Shown: piece by piece, positions 1 to 9,418 of the stretch
Numbering within the stretch: position 1 is the stretch's first letter
Layout of the letters: every line of letters begins with the position of its first letter
Program-made: the position numbers and the translations under genes
From: Macrotrachela quadricornifera
Lineage: Eukaryota; Rotifera; Eurotatoria; Philodinida; Philodinidae
Direction: 5' to 3'
Length of the DNA: 64,000 bases
Assembly: GCA_022393335.1 (NCBI GenBank)
Contig: JAJEKB010021158.1
Coordinates: 823,203-887,202, forward strand
The notes under the pieces: model-generated
Seen by the model: only the letters and a program-made list of their open reading frames with translations
Database searches by the model: none
Told to the model about the DNA's origin: nothing

Positions 1-1000
1 TACGTGAATTTTCTCATCATAATTCTCGTTTACCAAATAAACTTGTTTTTTATCGAGCCGGTGTTGATGATGGATCATATCAAAAAGTACTTGATAATGA
101 AGTACGAGCTATACAACGAGCATGTCAAGGTAATATATCATATTAAGTGATACTAAATAAATTATTCTCTTTGTTATTTTAAAGAGAATTAAAAATACGT
201 TATGTTTTGATAAAATACTAAAAGGATAATTTATTCTGTGCCATTTGATACATTAATCAAATAAAATGATTGTTTTTGTTTGTTTATTTTACTAGAACTT
301 TATGGTCATAATGAATTACCAAAAATTTGTTTTACTGTTGTTAAAAAACGTCATAATACCCGTTTTTTTACTTGGGATAAACAATCAAATCAAACAAATA
401 ATATTCTACCTGGTAAAAATAAAATTTTTCTTTTTTTTTTTTAAATTAGAAATTTATTTTCTTTGATTTATTCTAGGAACAGTTATTGATACAGATATAA
501 CTTCACCAAATGGTTTTGATTTTTATCTTAGTTCTCATGCAGCTATTCAAGGTACATCAAGGCCAACACTTTATCAAGTATTATATGATGATATTGGTTT
601 TACATCAGATGAAATTCAACAATTAACGTAAGAATTAGTTTTTTTTTAAATAAATATATAAAATAAAAATTGATTAGATATTATTTATGTCATACGGATG
701 TTCGATGTACAAAATCTGTATCTGTTCCAGCACCTGTTCATTATGCAACACTTTGTGTATCACGTGGTCTTAATCTTGATTATGAAGGACAAATGTCTAA
801 TGAACAACGAAGTCTTGCAGCGTAAAATTTTCAAATATATTTTAAGAATACAAAAAAAAAAAATGAATAATTTTTGTATTTTTAGTTCAGATATTGAAGA
901 AGGTTTAATAGATGAAAATGTTAGTGTAACATTAGACGATGTTCAAACAACAAAAATTGATTTTAATCCAACAATTGAAAATACAATGTGGTTTGCATAA
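1..1000 (+). CDS. Argonaute, C-terminal half of PIWI domain (5' truncated by window edge)
   Basis: Argonautes bind small RNAs and silence matching transcripts; the PIWI domain is the RNase H-like slicer. Five exons are visible: 3-129, 296-412, 477-627, 678-821 and 886-1000, all with GT-AG introns, giving the last 217 residues. Family landmarks in order are [39 protein letters not shown] and the C-terminal MWFA. Compared with the animal AGO slicer tetrad, the third Asp (YRDG in human AGO2) is Ala here (YRAG, codon 57-59), and the final His (YAHL) is Thr (YATL, codon 748-750). The frame is otherwise open and well conserved, so this looks like an expressed but cleavage-defective Argonaute. Everything upstream of PIWI lies outside the window. 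Confidence 0.93.
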
Positions 1001-1301
1001 AAATTATTTTTTCTTTTTATTTGTATAGAATTATTTCTTTATGTTAATGAAATTGTTTGGTCAAATTGATCATGCATTTGATTATGTGTGCCTGTGTCTT
1101 TCTTTCTTTCTTTCGTTTTTCTTTTTTTTGTGATATTGTTTTTGTTTTGCAGATTTTTCTTTTTTTTATAATTGTTTTAATGCTGAGATTAGTTTAAAAA
1201 TTTGATTGAATATTAAATGAAAAATTGAGTTATTTATATTTTATTGAAAAGTAGTTTATTCTAAAGAAAAAAAGCTTGTTTATATAAAAATAAGTCAATT
1301 T

Positions 1302-1535
1302 TTATTTGGATGATTGAGATTTTTTATGATCAGTTTTATCGCATTTTCCAGTATCACAACCATGACATAAATTTTCAACATTTGCTGAATTATTTGTCAT
1401 ATCCGTACCATATTTATTTACTTGAGATGCTATCGCTGATTGACCTTGTTCAGTGAAAACAGACTTATCTTCATTAGCTGATTGTTGTTGATTAGATGTA
1501 TTTGAACTCGACATTTGTTTGTTTACTTGCTTCAC
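1302..1535 (-). CDS. Small hypothetical protein, Ser/Gln-rich with C-terminal Cys/His cluster
   Basis: A 77-codon open frame, or 70 if the second Met (MSSSNTSNQQQ) is used, convergent with the Argonaute. It is rich in Ser, Asn and Gln and ends with a short cluster, CHGCDTGKCDKTDH, that could bind a metal. No signal peptide, membrane segment or known domain is visible. It sits upstream of nothing obvious: the next gene (phosphatase) is on the same strand, 280 bp away. Composition and the clean start and stop favour a real gene over chance, but the family is not recognised. Confidence 0.4.
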   Translation of the reverse strand: MKQVNKQMSSSNTSNQQQSANEDKSVFTEQGQSAIASQVNKYGTDMTNNSANVENLCHGCDTGKCDKTDHKKSQSSK

Positions 1536-1816
1536 AAGAATTTATTTTAGAGTTAGTAATGATATACTGCGTGTATCTTGATAGTGTAATAAAAAAAGGA
1601 ATAACTTCTATTCCTTTTCTTCTTCAGAGAGAAATACACAAGTAGTGTAACGTGATAATAAAAAAAAAGCAAATACCACTATGCAAGGTTATTGAGGACA
1701 CTTCCAATGCGCTATTTTTTTCTTTCAATTTAAGGACAAAAATTCGTAACAAAAAATATTTATTTATTAATCCTATTGATGATATAATAATTTATAGAAA
1801 AAAAATCTTAATAAAA

Positions 1817-3128
1817 TTAAGAACAAGTTTTTTCACGAGATTTAAAAAGTTGTAATAAATGATTAACATCTTTAATACAATATTTTGGTAAAAGTTCTTT
1901 TTCGGCAGTATTCTTTTCAACAGATTGTTTAACAATATCTAATTTTTTTTCACTTGTTGCTCCACTAAATACAAGAATTGTTGTTAATCCTTGACGATTA
2001 CCAAATAATATATCAGTTTCTAATCTATATTTCAATTGAAATAAAATCTATGTATATTTCAAATAATATTAATATTTTACCTATCACCAATCATTATAGA
2101 TCGATTTGGTTTAACATCAGGAAAAGCTAATCGAATTGAATCAAACATTGGTGCTCGTGGTTTTCCAAGTATTGTAGGAGAACGACCTGATGCTGCTACA
2201 ATCGAAGCTAAAATCGTTCCTTCTCCTATACATACCAATCAAAATATAATATTCCTTTTTAATTTCATTTTAAAAAAAAAACAAAAAAAATACCAGGTAA
2301 AATAGCTACATCATTTTGTGGTGTTGTTACATCATCATTAGTAGCTAAGAATAAAACATCAGGTCGACTAAGATAAGTAGCTGCTTTAATAATTTTCATA
2401 TAATTAACATGAATATCAAATGCAGATATTACACAATTAATCTATAAATAAAAACAAAAAACAAAATTAATATCTATTTAAAATAGATATATCATATACA
2501 TTATCATCAAATTTTATTGTATTTGTTTCAATCCAATTTGCATCGTTTGGAATAGGATCAGGCTATGAATATATATGAAATAAATAAGAAAAATAAATTT
2601 TTATATTTCTTACACCAATACCATCTGATATATGAAAACCTTCTCGTCCTAATTCTTCTACCATTGATTGCATTCCAATACAATAGCAATGACCTTTAAA
2701 ATTAATTGATTTAAGATATTGAGCAGTAATCCATGCTGTACAAATGACTTGTTCCTTTAGAATAAATATAAATATATATTTCTATTTCTATTTTCATTTC
2801 AAAATAAGATTAACATACAGGTTTAGCTGGATATCCAATTTCATTAAGCCATTGAGCAAATCCTTTTTGAGTTTTTAAGGAATTATTTGTTACAAAAAAT
2901 ACTCGTTTACCCTTAAAATAAATCAATATATATATATATATATATAAAATATAAATAAAAATTATTATATACTAATGTTGTTAAATAATTTAATAATTCA
3001 ATTGCACCTGGAAGAATGATAGGTGAACACCAAAGAACACCATCACAATCAAATAAAAATGTATCATGATCATTTAATATTGATTCAATATGAATTTCAT
3101 TTAAACGAGTACAAATTGTAGTGGACAT
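1817..3128 (-). CDS. HAD-superfamily phosphatase, chronophin / phosphoglycolate (glycerol-3-phosphate) phosphatase type
   Basis: Hydrolyses small phosphate esters (2-phosphoglycolate, glycerol-3-phosphate or pyridoxal phosphate in relatives), probably in the cytosol. Seven exons on the minus strand: 3128-2973, 2911-2819, 2754-2614, 2562-2500, 2441-2294, 2225-2081 and 2024-1817, summing to 954 nt or 317 residues, the usual length for the family. HAD motif I is FLFDCDGVLW (nucleophile Asp27, acid/base Asp29). Motif II is in FVTNNS, motif III Lys222 in LGKPRAPMF, and motif IV in GDRLETDILFGNRQG (Asp248, Asp253). A C2-type cap is inserted between motifs II and III, as in PGP/PDXP. All catalytic residues are present, so the enzyme is probably active. 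Sequence alone does not separate PGP from PDXP or a 4-nitrophenylphosphatase. Confidence 0.93.
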
Positions 3129-3904
3129 CTAAAATGTACTTAACTTAATAATTCTTTTTTTCTATTTTTACCATTTTCTGAAAGCAAAAAAAAAAGGATA
3201 GACGATTTTTTTTTCGTTTCCCTCTTATAAAAAGAAGGAAGACATGTATGATGGTATTTTTATACTTTTCCTTCTTAATCATTAATGTTTTTCTTCATTC
3301 TCTATGCCCTTGTTTTGCGTTCTTTATTTTGTGTTTTGTCTTTTTAGGTCTACTCTTATGGTATGTACGCATGTTTGTGTAATTTTTCTCTCATTCTTTA
3401 TTATTGTATTTTTGTCATGTATTCATTGTATAAAATCCTTGAAGCTATATTCTATAAGAAATAATAAAAAAACATATTTTGTATCGACATCAAATACTTT
3501 TTTATATAGATATTTATTTAAAGAAATAATAATATAATAAAAATTAATTATAAAATTTGCACAAATATAAATAGACGATTTTCAATTTTGCTTTAGAAAT
3601 ACATGCCAAAATTTTCTAAGATTTGACATTTAATATCTGAATCATATGATCGTTTATTTCTTTTTACATTTCAAGTCGAAGATTCCGATCACTGGATCCT
3701 GCAAGAAAACTCTGGAAATTTTCGAAAGATGGAAACAGTATTCCGACTGGAAATGCTCGAATTCTTTTCCTATGCTTTCCATCAGGAATGGGTCGGAAGT
3801 AATCACTCGTATATAACTTATATAGAATCAAGGATAATCACACAAAACAAACATTCTTTCTTTCTATGGCAATGATATTCTTTTTATATAGAATTTTAGA
3901 AAAA
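3129..3904. other. Intergenic; 3' flank of collar gene, partly duplicated at 13.3 kb
   Basis: No gene is supported. The stretch around 3575-3650 (TTTTCAATTTTGCTTTAGAA and onward) recurs at about 13300-13380, which shows that the collar-gene duplication included the 3' flank. Confidence 0.6.
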
Positions 3905-4786
3905 TCAAAGTTTCATAATATAGATCAATGCATGAAATGGTGGCATAATATTGATAGAATTTGCTGTAGTTTCATGTGAATGTGGTTCACCATTGCCTTG
4001 CTTTTTGATTGTATGACGATGTTGACATTCAGAAACTTTGTCAAACTTATTTGTAGTAATCAATATTGATTTATTCATTTGATTATTATTATGTTCAGTG
4101 ATATTGTCTAAAATATTTAAATAATTTAATAAATCTAAAAAAGATTAAGTGAAGAACGTTCTTACTATGATTTAATGTTATTTCTTCTCTTGTATATTGA
4201 TCATTACAAATGTTACCTGTATCTTCCATTGATGTTGTACCACCATGAGAATGTTCTGGCATTTGAGCAGTTGTTAAATGAGTTGGATAAATAGTGATAG
4301 TTGGTGTTACAATTGATGATCCACCTTTTTGACCAACAGAAAATTGTGCATTTGATCCTTTTATTGAAAGAAGAAATTCAATTTATTTAGATTAGATGAA
4401 GAAAAAGTCACCTGAGCCTATAACAAAGCGATCACGTAAGTCAGGTGTACCTTTAGTTCCATCACATACAGCCCATCCTCTTGGTATGAGATGTGCAGCA
4501 CCACTCCTATATATGTATGAAAAGATAAAACAAATGATTGGAGAGTATGTTTATTTACCAGAGAAGAATTACTCCTTGAGGAACTACATGATAAAGATTA
4601 TTATCAACTAGAAGTTCTGGAGGTATACTAATAATACATTGAATACAAATTAGTATAAAAATGTAGTTTTTTCAAAATATAATTATAGTTGACTTACAAT
4701 GCTCGTGCTTGTTGTTGTTGAGAATTCGCTACTAATAAAGTGTTGAGAACAAGGAAAACGAAAAAACTAGCACTATCACCAAACAT
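3905..4786 (-). CDS. Secreted protein with phage tail-collar domain
   Basis: Five exons (4786-4698, 4627-4559, 4506-4412, 4357-4166, 4107-3905) join in frame to 648 nt, 215 residues. The start is followed by a hydrophobic signal peptide ending near ANSQQQQ, so the product is probably exported. The body is a tail-collar domain (PF07484 type) recognised from GWAVCDGTKGTPDLRDRFVIG, then LTTAQMPEHSHGG, a second His-rich stretch (EPHSHET) and the hallmark C-terminus NIMPPFHALIYIMKL. In phages this fold forms part of the tail-fibre collar, where paired His-x-His motifs can bind metal. Its role in animals is unknown; adhesion or binding of microbes is a guess. Bacterial or phage origin by transfer is plausible, but the gene now has four introns and a eukaryotic signal. 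A decayed copy lies at 13.3-13.7 kb. Confidence 0.9.
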
Positions 4787-5670
4787 TTTAACAAATAACA
4801 ATAGATTTTACATCTTAATTTCGTGAGTTATTTGATGAGAAAACAAGCAGATGACTAGTTTTTTTATCTTTTCAATATGTTGATGTGATATTTGTTCGAT
4901 TTTTGATGATTTAGTTACGAATATATCATAGAAATACCATTGATGTAAAATAATTCGATCGATATCAAAGCATCAGCTTTAAAATACCTTAAACTTTTTA
5001 CAAAATAATTATTGAGACTGTAGCTGTTTATCACATCATTTTCATAGTAGAAAATATAATAGTGTTAGTAGAATAAGTATATACTCTAATACTGTTCTTC
5101 TTTTGATTTCTATTTTTTTCAACTGTTCCCCTTTAAAGTAAGATTGATTATAACTAAAGAAATGAGGTTTTATCCATGTGAAAACAAATAAATTTTTTAT
5201 TGTTCAGATCCATTCTTATAAAGGTGACGCCATAAGTAGAAGAATAGACATATTATGCACATGCATTAATGTATGTAGACAAGTAATTTTATTTGTCTGA
5301 CACATAAAAATATCAAATTTTTGTCAAGCATCAATCACCGAATGTTTTATGTTATTTTTTACAGTTATATTTCTATTAATCAGCTTTCCTATATTCAAAC
5401 TAAATTAATTTTTTTTATATGTACAGGAACAATTAATCTTTTCGTATTTTTGTACTTTTATGTTAATTCCTGTACAAGCTCAACCTATTCATTGTAAAGA
5501 GAAACTTGACTATCGTGAAAAATGCAAATTTTTTTTTATTCCATGAAAATAGACATATAGAGTTATTAGAAACCGTAATAGAGAATGAATTACAATTACA
5601 TATAGTTATAACAAAAAAAACTGAAATTAATCACATATATTCAGAGAATACAATACAATTGAGTTTAAAA
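4787..5670. other. Intergenic, no gene seen
   Basis: AT-rich sequence between the collar gene and the next minus-strand gene. The upstream side should hold the collar-gene promoter, but no clear TATA box was identified. A plus-strand open frame beginning at 5506 is antisense to the next gene and is discounted. Confidence 0.5.
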
Positions 5671-6075
5671 TCAACCAATTATTTCTGTTTCAGGATAATC
5701 TTTTTCACAGATGCACTGAGCATAACATTGATGGCTATTGTTCGTTTGACAAGAGCCGTACTTTTTGACTGCACTTACACAACGATTGTTGCATTCTATC
5801 TCACCCATGATACCACCGTTGCAACGTCCATCCAAACAGATCTGATCAGGTGTTGGTTTGATATAAGTACACAAACATTTATGATAGCATTGATGTGAAG
5901 AATGCTGAGGACAAAATCCAAATGATCCTGGTCTATTCTCGTTGCATACAGAATTGCAATACCAAACATTGAATGTACTATTATCGCAAAGTACATTCGT
6001 ATAACAGACATTTTGTCCATTTGAAAACCAAACGAAGACACACAAACATACTTGAAGCAACAAAAAGAGTTTCAT
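5671..6075 (-). CDS. Secreted cysteine-rich protein with two 8-Cys, defensin-like (CS-alpha/beta-type) modules
   Basis: A single-exon frame of 134 residues. Residues 1-20 form a strong signal peptide (MKLFLLLQVCLCVFVWFSNG). Two modules follow with nearly identical spacing: C-x5-C-x9-C-x3-C-x10-C-x7-C-x3-C-x-C and C-x4-C-x9-C-x3-C-x9-C-x7-C-x3-C-x-C. Both share SHQCY before the last pair. The CxxxC plus CxC arrangement with Gly near the fifth Cys is what CS-alpha/beta peptides such as invertebrate defensins show, so an antimicrobial or other extracellular role is plausible. The fold is inferred from spacing only. All 16 module cysteines are present, which argues for a working gene. No intron is needed. 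Confidence 0.75.
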   Translation of the reverse strand: MKLFLLLQVCLCVFVWFSNGQNVCYTNVLCDNSTFNVWYCNSVCNENRPGSFGFCPQHSSHQCYHKCLCTYIKPTPDQICLDGRCNGGIMGEIECNNRCVSAVKKYGSCQTNNSHQCYAQCICEKDYPETEIIG

Positions 6076-7705
6076 TTAATGTAATTTTGAATATAAATTG
6101 GAGTGTAAAGATAAATGTAAGTATATTCAATTTCTAAAACCTCTTTTATACAGCCATTTTGTCTTATATTTTTTTCCGAGAAAAAGAAAAATGTGTGCAT
6201 TAAATTCCTAGAATCTTCTTGGTAGTTTTCAAGATACAATCTCCCTTTTATCTTAGATAAGAAGTAGCTGATATGATTTCTTTTTCTTTATGCTATTTTA
6301 AGTACCAACATGAAATTGATAGAAGCATAATGAATATGTAATGGCTGTGTATGTTCCATATAAAAATAAATCTCAACCGTTATTCTTGACTGCTTCCCAT
6401 CAATAGATGTTATCAACAATGGGCTAAGTTATATGCTTGACAATTACGATTTCAAATTCTCTCGCTTATGAATTTTGTCATATTTCGGTGTATATTCATA
6501 AAAAGCAAAATTTATTAAAAAAAGAAGCTGAAAAGAGAAAGAGAATAAAATGTAAATTTTGTTTCATCTAATCATACAATATAATATTTCTTGAACAATT
6601 TCTATCATTATCTCAAGGATCGTTTTAAACTGTGACTCTTATGATACTAATATTTCTTAGAATGACTCGTTAGAAATTCTATTTGTTAAGGATTTTATTC
6701 ACAATCGCATATGCATACAACAATTAATGAGAAATTAATTATAGCTGTTTTTCATTTTCAAAAAAAAAGTGGTAAGTAGATGAACGTTGAGAAGCTATTA
6801 GACTAACAAATATTCATTTAATGTGAAGTATCATTACTGTTCGAGAATGAAAGTGTGCTGTTTCGATCAGTGATTAATGGAGCCGGTGTTAAACAGATTA
6901 AGCCAAATCATGTTTAGATGTCACAAGAAAATTCAAACAAAATATGATTTTATTAAGATACAGTTGCAAAAATGACGCATAAGTCAATAGCTGTCAAAAT
7001 TCTCAAGTACGGATGTAAGCCAAGCGACTGAGTCGTCATTACTACCACCACGACAAAAAGACAGGTACCTAGTTTTTCTTTTTAAAGTTCTCGAAATGTT
7101 CTTGCTTAGTCCCTTATCAAGAAAGCTTTCACCATTATTTTCTCTATTTTCTATTTTGAAAATTTAGTCCAGTTGATGAAAGAGAAAAAAATTATAATAA
7201 ATTCAACTGTTGTTGTCAATCATGCCATTGGTTTACAATTGTAATCACATTCATTCATAAAATAACTTCATCAAGTATTTTTTGAAACAAATTCGTTAGG
7301 TAATGATTTTCGTCAAATTTAGTCTCCAAATATTCTAGTTTTGCAGAACTTATTGGAAATAGAAAGATCTCATGCATATTTCATCCTTTTATATTTGCTC
7401 TTTGTAAATTCTAGAGCTTTTTATGTTGTATCTTATGGTACATGTTGTTTTTTTAAAACAATATATTAAGTGAACGAAATTTGAAATATAACATGCGACT
7501 ATTGGATCTCGTACATCTGTTATACCCAAACAAGCAATTAAATTGCTTCGATTAAATAAGAGATATTTACATTAATTTTTTTCAGTGGTTGTTTAGCACA
7601 TCCTGCATATTAATAACGAAAAAAATATTGAATATATAAAAATATTTTTGTAGATTCATTTCAATAATATTTAAGGGTTATTATTGACTGCTTAATAATA
7701 AAGTA
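6076..7705. other. Intergenic, no gene seen
   Basis: AT-rich and broken by stops in all frames. It should contain the promoter of the 8-Cys gene just above 6075; no unambiguous core element was found. Confidence 0.5.
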
Positions 7706-7707
7706 TA

Positions 7708-8664
7708 TAGGGTGTTTCATAAGTTTTGAGACATCACAAAATTGATTTATATGAAGACACAAAACATTGTCTAACCAGTATGTTTCTGTATCAACTTCGA
7801 GTATTGGTGATGGCCTTTTAAATGATATATTATTGAAAAACATCTTTGCTTACAATAACGAAAATATAAACACGAGGATGTTATAATAAATATTTCAAAA
7901 TCGACTAATATGGTGCGTGGCGTATTCTGAACATATCTCGGTTTAAGCAAATAATAAAACCTTGAAATTTGTTTTTTTTACATTGCATCGTGAGAAGCCC
8001 TACAGCAAATGTCAGAACAGATACTTATGGAGACATTCTAATGGCCTACTCTACGCTCAAAATGAACAACCTGCAAGGTAATGCTACTTTCCATCGTAGC
8101 AAACCTAATAAAAAACTTTTTCGAAAACTTTTATTTTGCATATATTTCAGCTTAAAAAAAAGATATAATTTAAATTTTTTTTAAAAGATACGTCATGGAT
8201 AGCTCTCCTAATTCTGTGCACACAGACCATAATTGCACAACGAGCCATTTTTCGAAATATTTTTACTCTATTCAGTACGATCGGCAGTAGCACTATCGTG
8301 TGAGTTATTCATTTGGAGTACCAAATAGACCATTTGAATAAGTGAATAAGTATTTGTTTTAGCATTTTTTGTAGAGTTTTGAACGGCGCATCTTTTTAAA
8401 AAAATTGCAAAATTGTATCATTTGCCTACGTCGAGATATGTTCAGAATACGCCATGCATCATATTGGTCGATTTCGAAATATTTATTATAACATTCTCAT
8501 GTTTATATTTTCATTATTATAAGCAAAGATGTTATTCAATAATATGTCATTTGAAAGGGCATTACCAATACTCGAAGCTGATATGAAAACATAATGATTA
8601 GACAATTTTCTGTATGTTGATATAAATCCACTTTGTTATGCCACAAAATTCACCAGACACCCTA
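7708..8664. mobile_element. Mariner-type non-autonomous element with ~240-bp inverted repeats
   Basis: Left end TAGGGTGTTTCATAAG and right end (reverse complement) TAGGGTGTCTGGTGAA are flanked by TA on both sides (7706-7707 and 8665-8666). The arms 7708-7945 and 8418-8664 are inverted repeats of each other with moderate divergence, sharing for example the segment around GATATGTTCAGAATACG. The 957-bp element has no transposase frame; the centre is non-coding. TA target and GGGTGT termini point to the Tc1/mariner superfamily. Confidence 0.8.
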
Positions 8665-8920
8665 TATTATTGCTGACATTTGTTTTAGTAAAATTAACTG
8701 AGGCATTTAATAACTCAGCAAGTGATATGTACAGTATTTATAATTCTGAGAAATTCAAGAATTTCATAAAGTATCCACTACAATATGACAAATAAAAGAA
8801 ATCAGATGTTTAGGCAAATTCTAACAATTTACAAGAAAAATAGAATTTAGTAAGTTTTGAACGATTAGTCCACTTTTCCTAAAAATTTTTTTCTCCAACT
8901 CCCCTTTCGTCGAAATGATT

Positions 8921-9199
8921 TCTTGGCTGAAAGTTAATTAAAATTGAAAATAATTAGTTTAGTTATTTAAATAACTACCAATTGAGATAGTTATTAACTT
9001 GGACAGTTACCAACTTGTGTGCTCATCAGTTTCTAACTGGCATGATTACCTAGGTAAACCGATCCATACTTACACCCACCCTTACACCCAGGCCCATTCA
9101 CATCTACCCATACTCATCTGACCTGATAACCATCTCATATGGTAGTTATCTAATTTATTAGACCAATCATTTTCGATTCTAATTAACGTTCGGTCAAAA
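8921..9199. mobile_element. Short MITE with ~33-bp terminal inverted repeats
   Basis: The left arm near 8924-8958 (TTGGCTGAAAGTTAATTAAA) and the reverse complement of the right arm near 9164-9197 (TTGACCGAACGTTAATTAGA) match over about 33 bp with few differences. The interior has no coding capacity and a C-rich stretch (acacccacccttacaccc). Superfamily not assigned because the target-site duplication is not clear. Confidence 0.6.
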
Positions 9200-9310
9200 A
9201 TTCACTTCGACCAAGTAAAAGCGTCGTAAACGGAAGCTACTATTTTTGAATATAAGTACATTTATGTTAAATTCAAAGTTTTGTGTGTTATTGAAATCTA
9301 ATTTAAGCAT

Positions 9311-9402
9311 CCGAACTTAGCTCAGTTGGCAGAGCGGTAGGCTGTAATGGTGTATAAATCGTAGTAACCTATAGGTCCCCAGTTCAAATCTGGGAGTTCG
9401 GA
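9311..9402 (+). tRNA. tRNA-Tyr: tRNA-Tyr (GUA) with a 19-nt intron
   Basis: A full cloverleaf can be drawn. Acceptor stem CCGAACT/AGTTCGG with discriminator A9402; D arm GCTC/GAGC; anticodon stem GTAGG/CCTAT with one G-U pair; T arm CCCAG-TTCAAAT-CTGGG. The anticodon GTA is at 9344-9346. A 19-nt intron (9348-9366) follows position 37, the canonical site and typical of eukaryotic tRNA-Tyr genes. The internal A box (TAGCTCAGTTGG) and B box (AGTTCAAATCT) for RNA polymerase III are intact, so the gene is probably functional. Confidence 0.95.
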
Positions 9403-9410
9403 TTTAAATA

Positions 9411-9418
9411 TTTTTTTT
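9411..9418 (+). terminator. RNA polymerase III terminator of tRNA-Tyr
   Basis: A run of eight T residues begins eight bases after the tRNA 3' end, the usual Pol III stop signal. Confidence 0.85.

Noticed and set aside
5506..5898. 130-residue plus-strand frame
   Set aside because: Antisense to the 8-cysteine secreted protein, with no features of its own.
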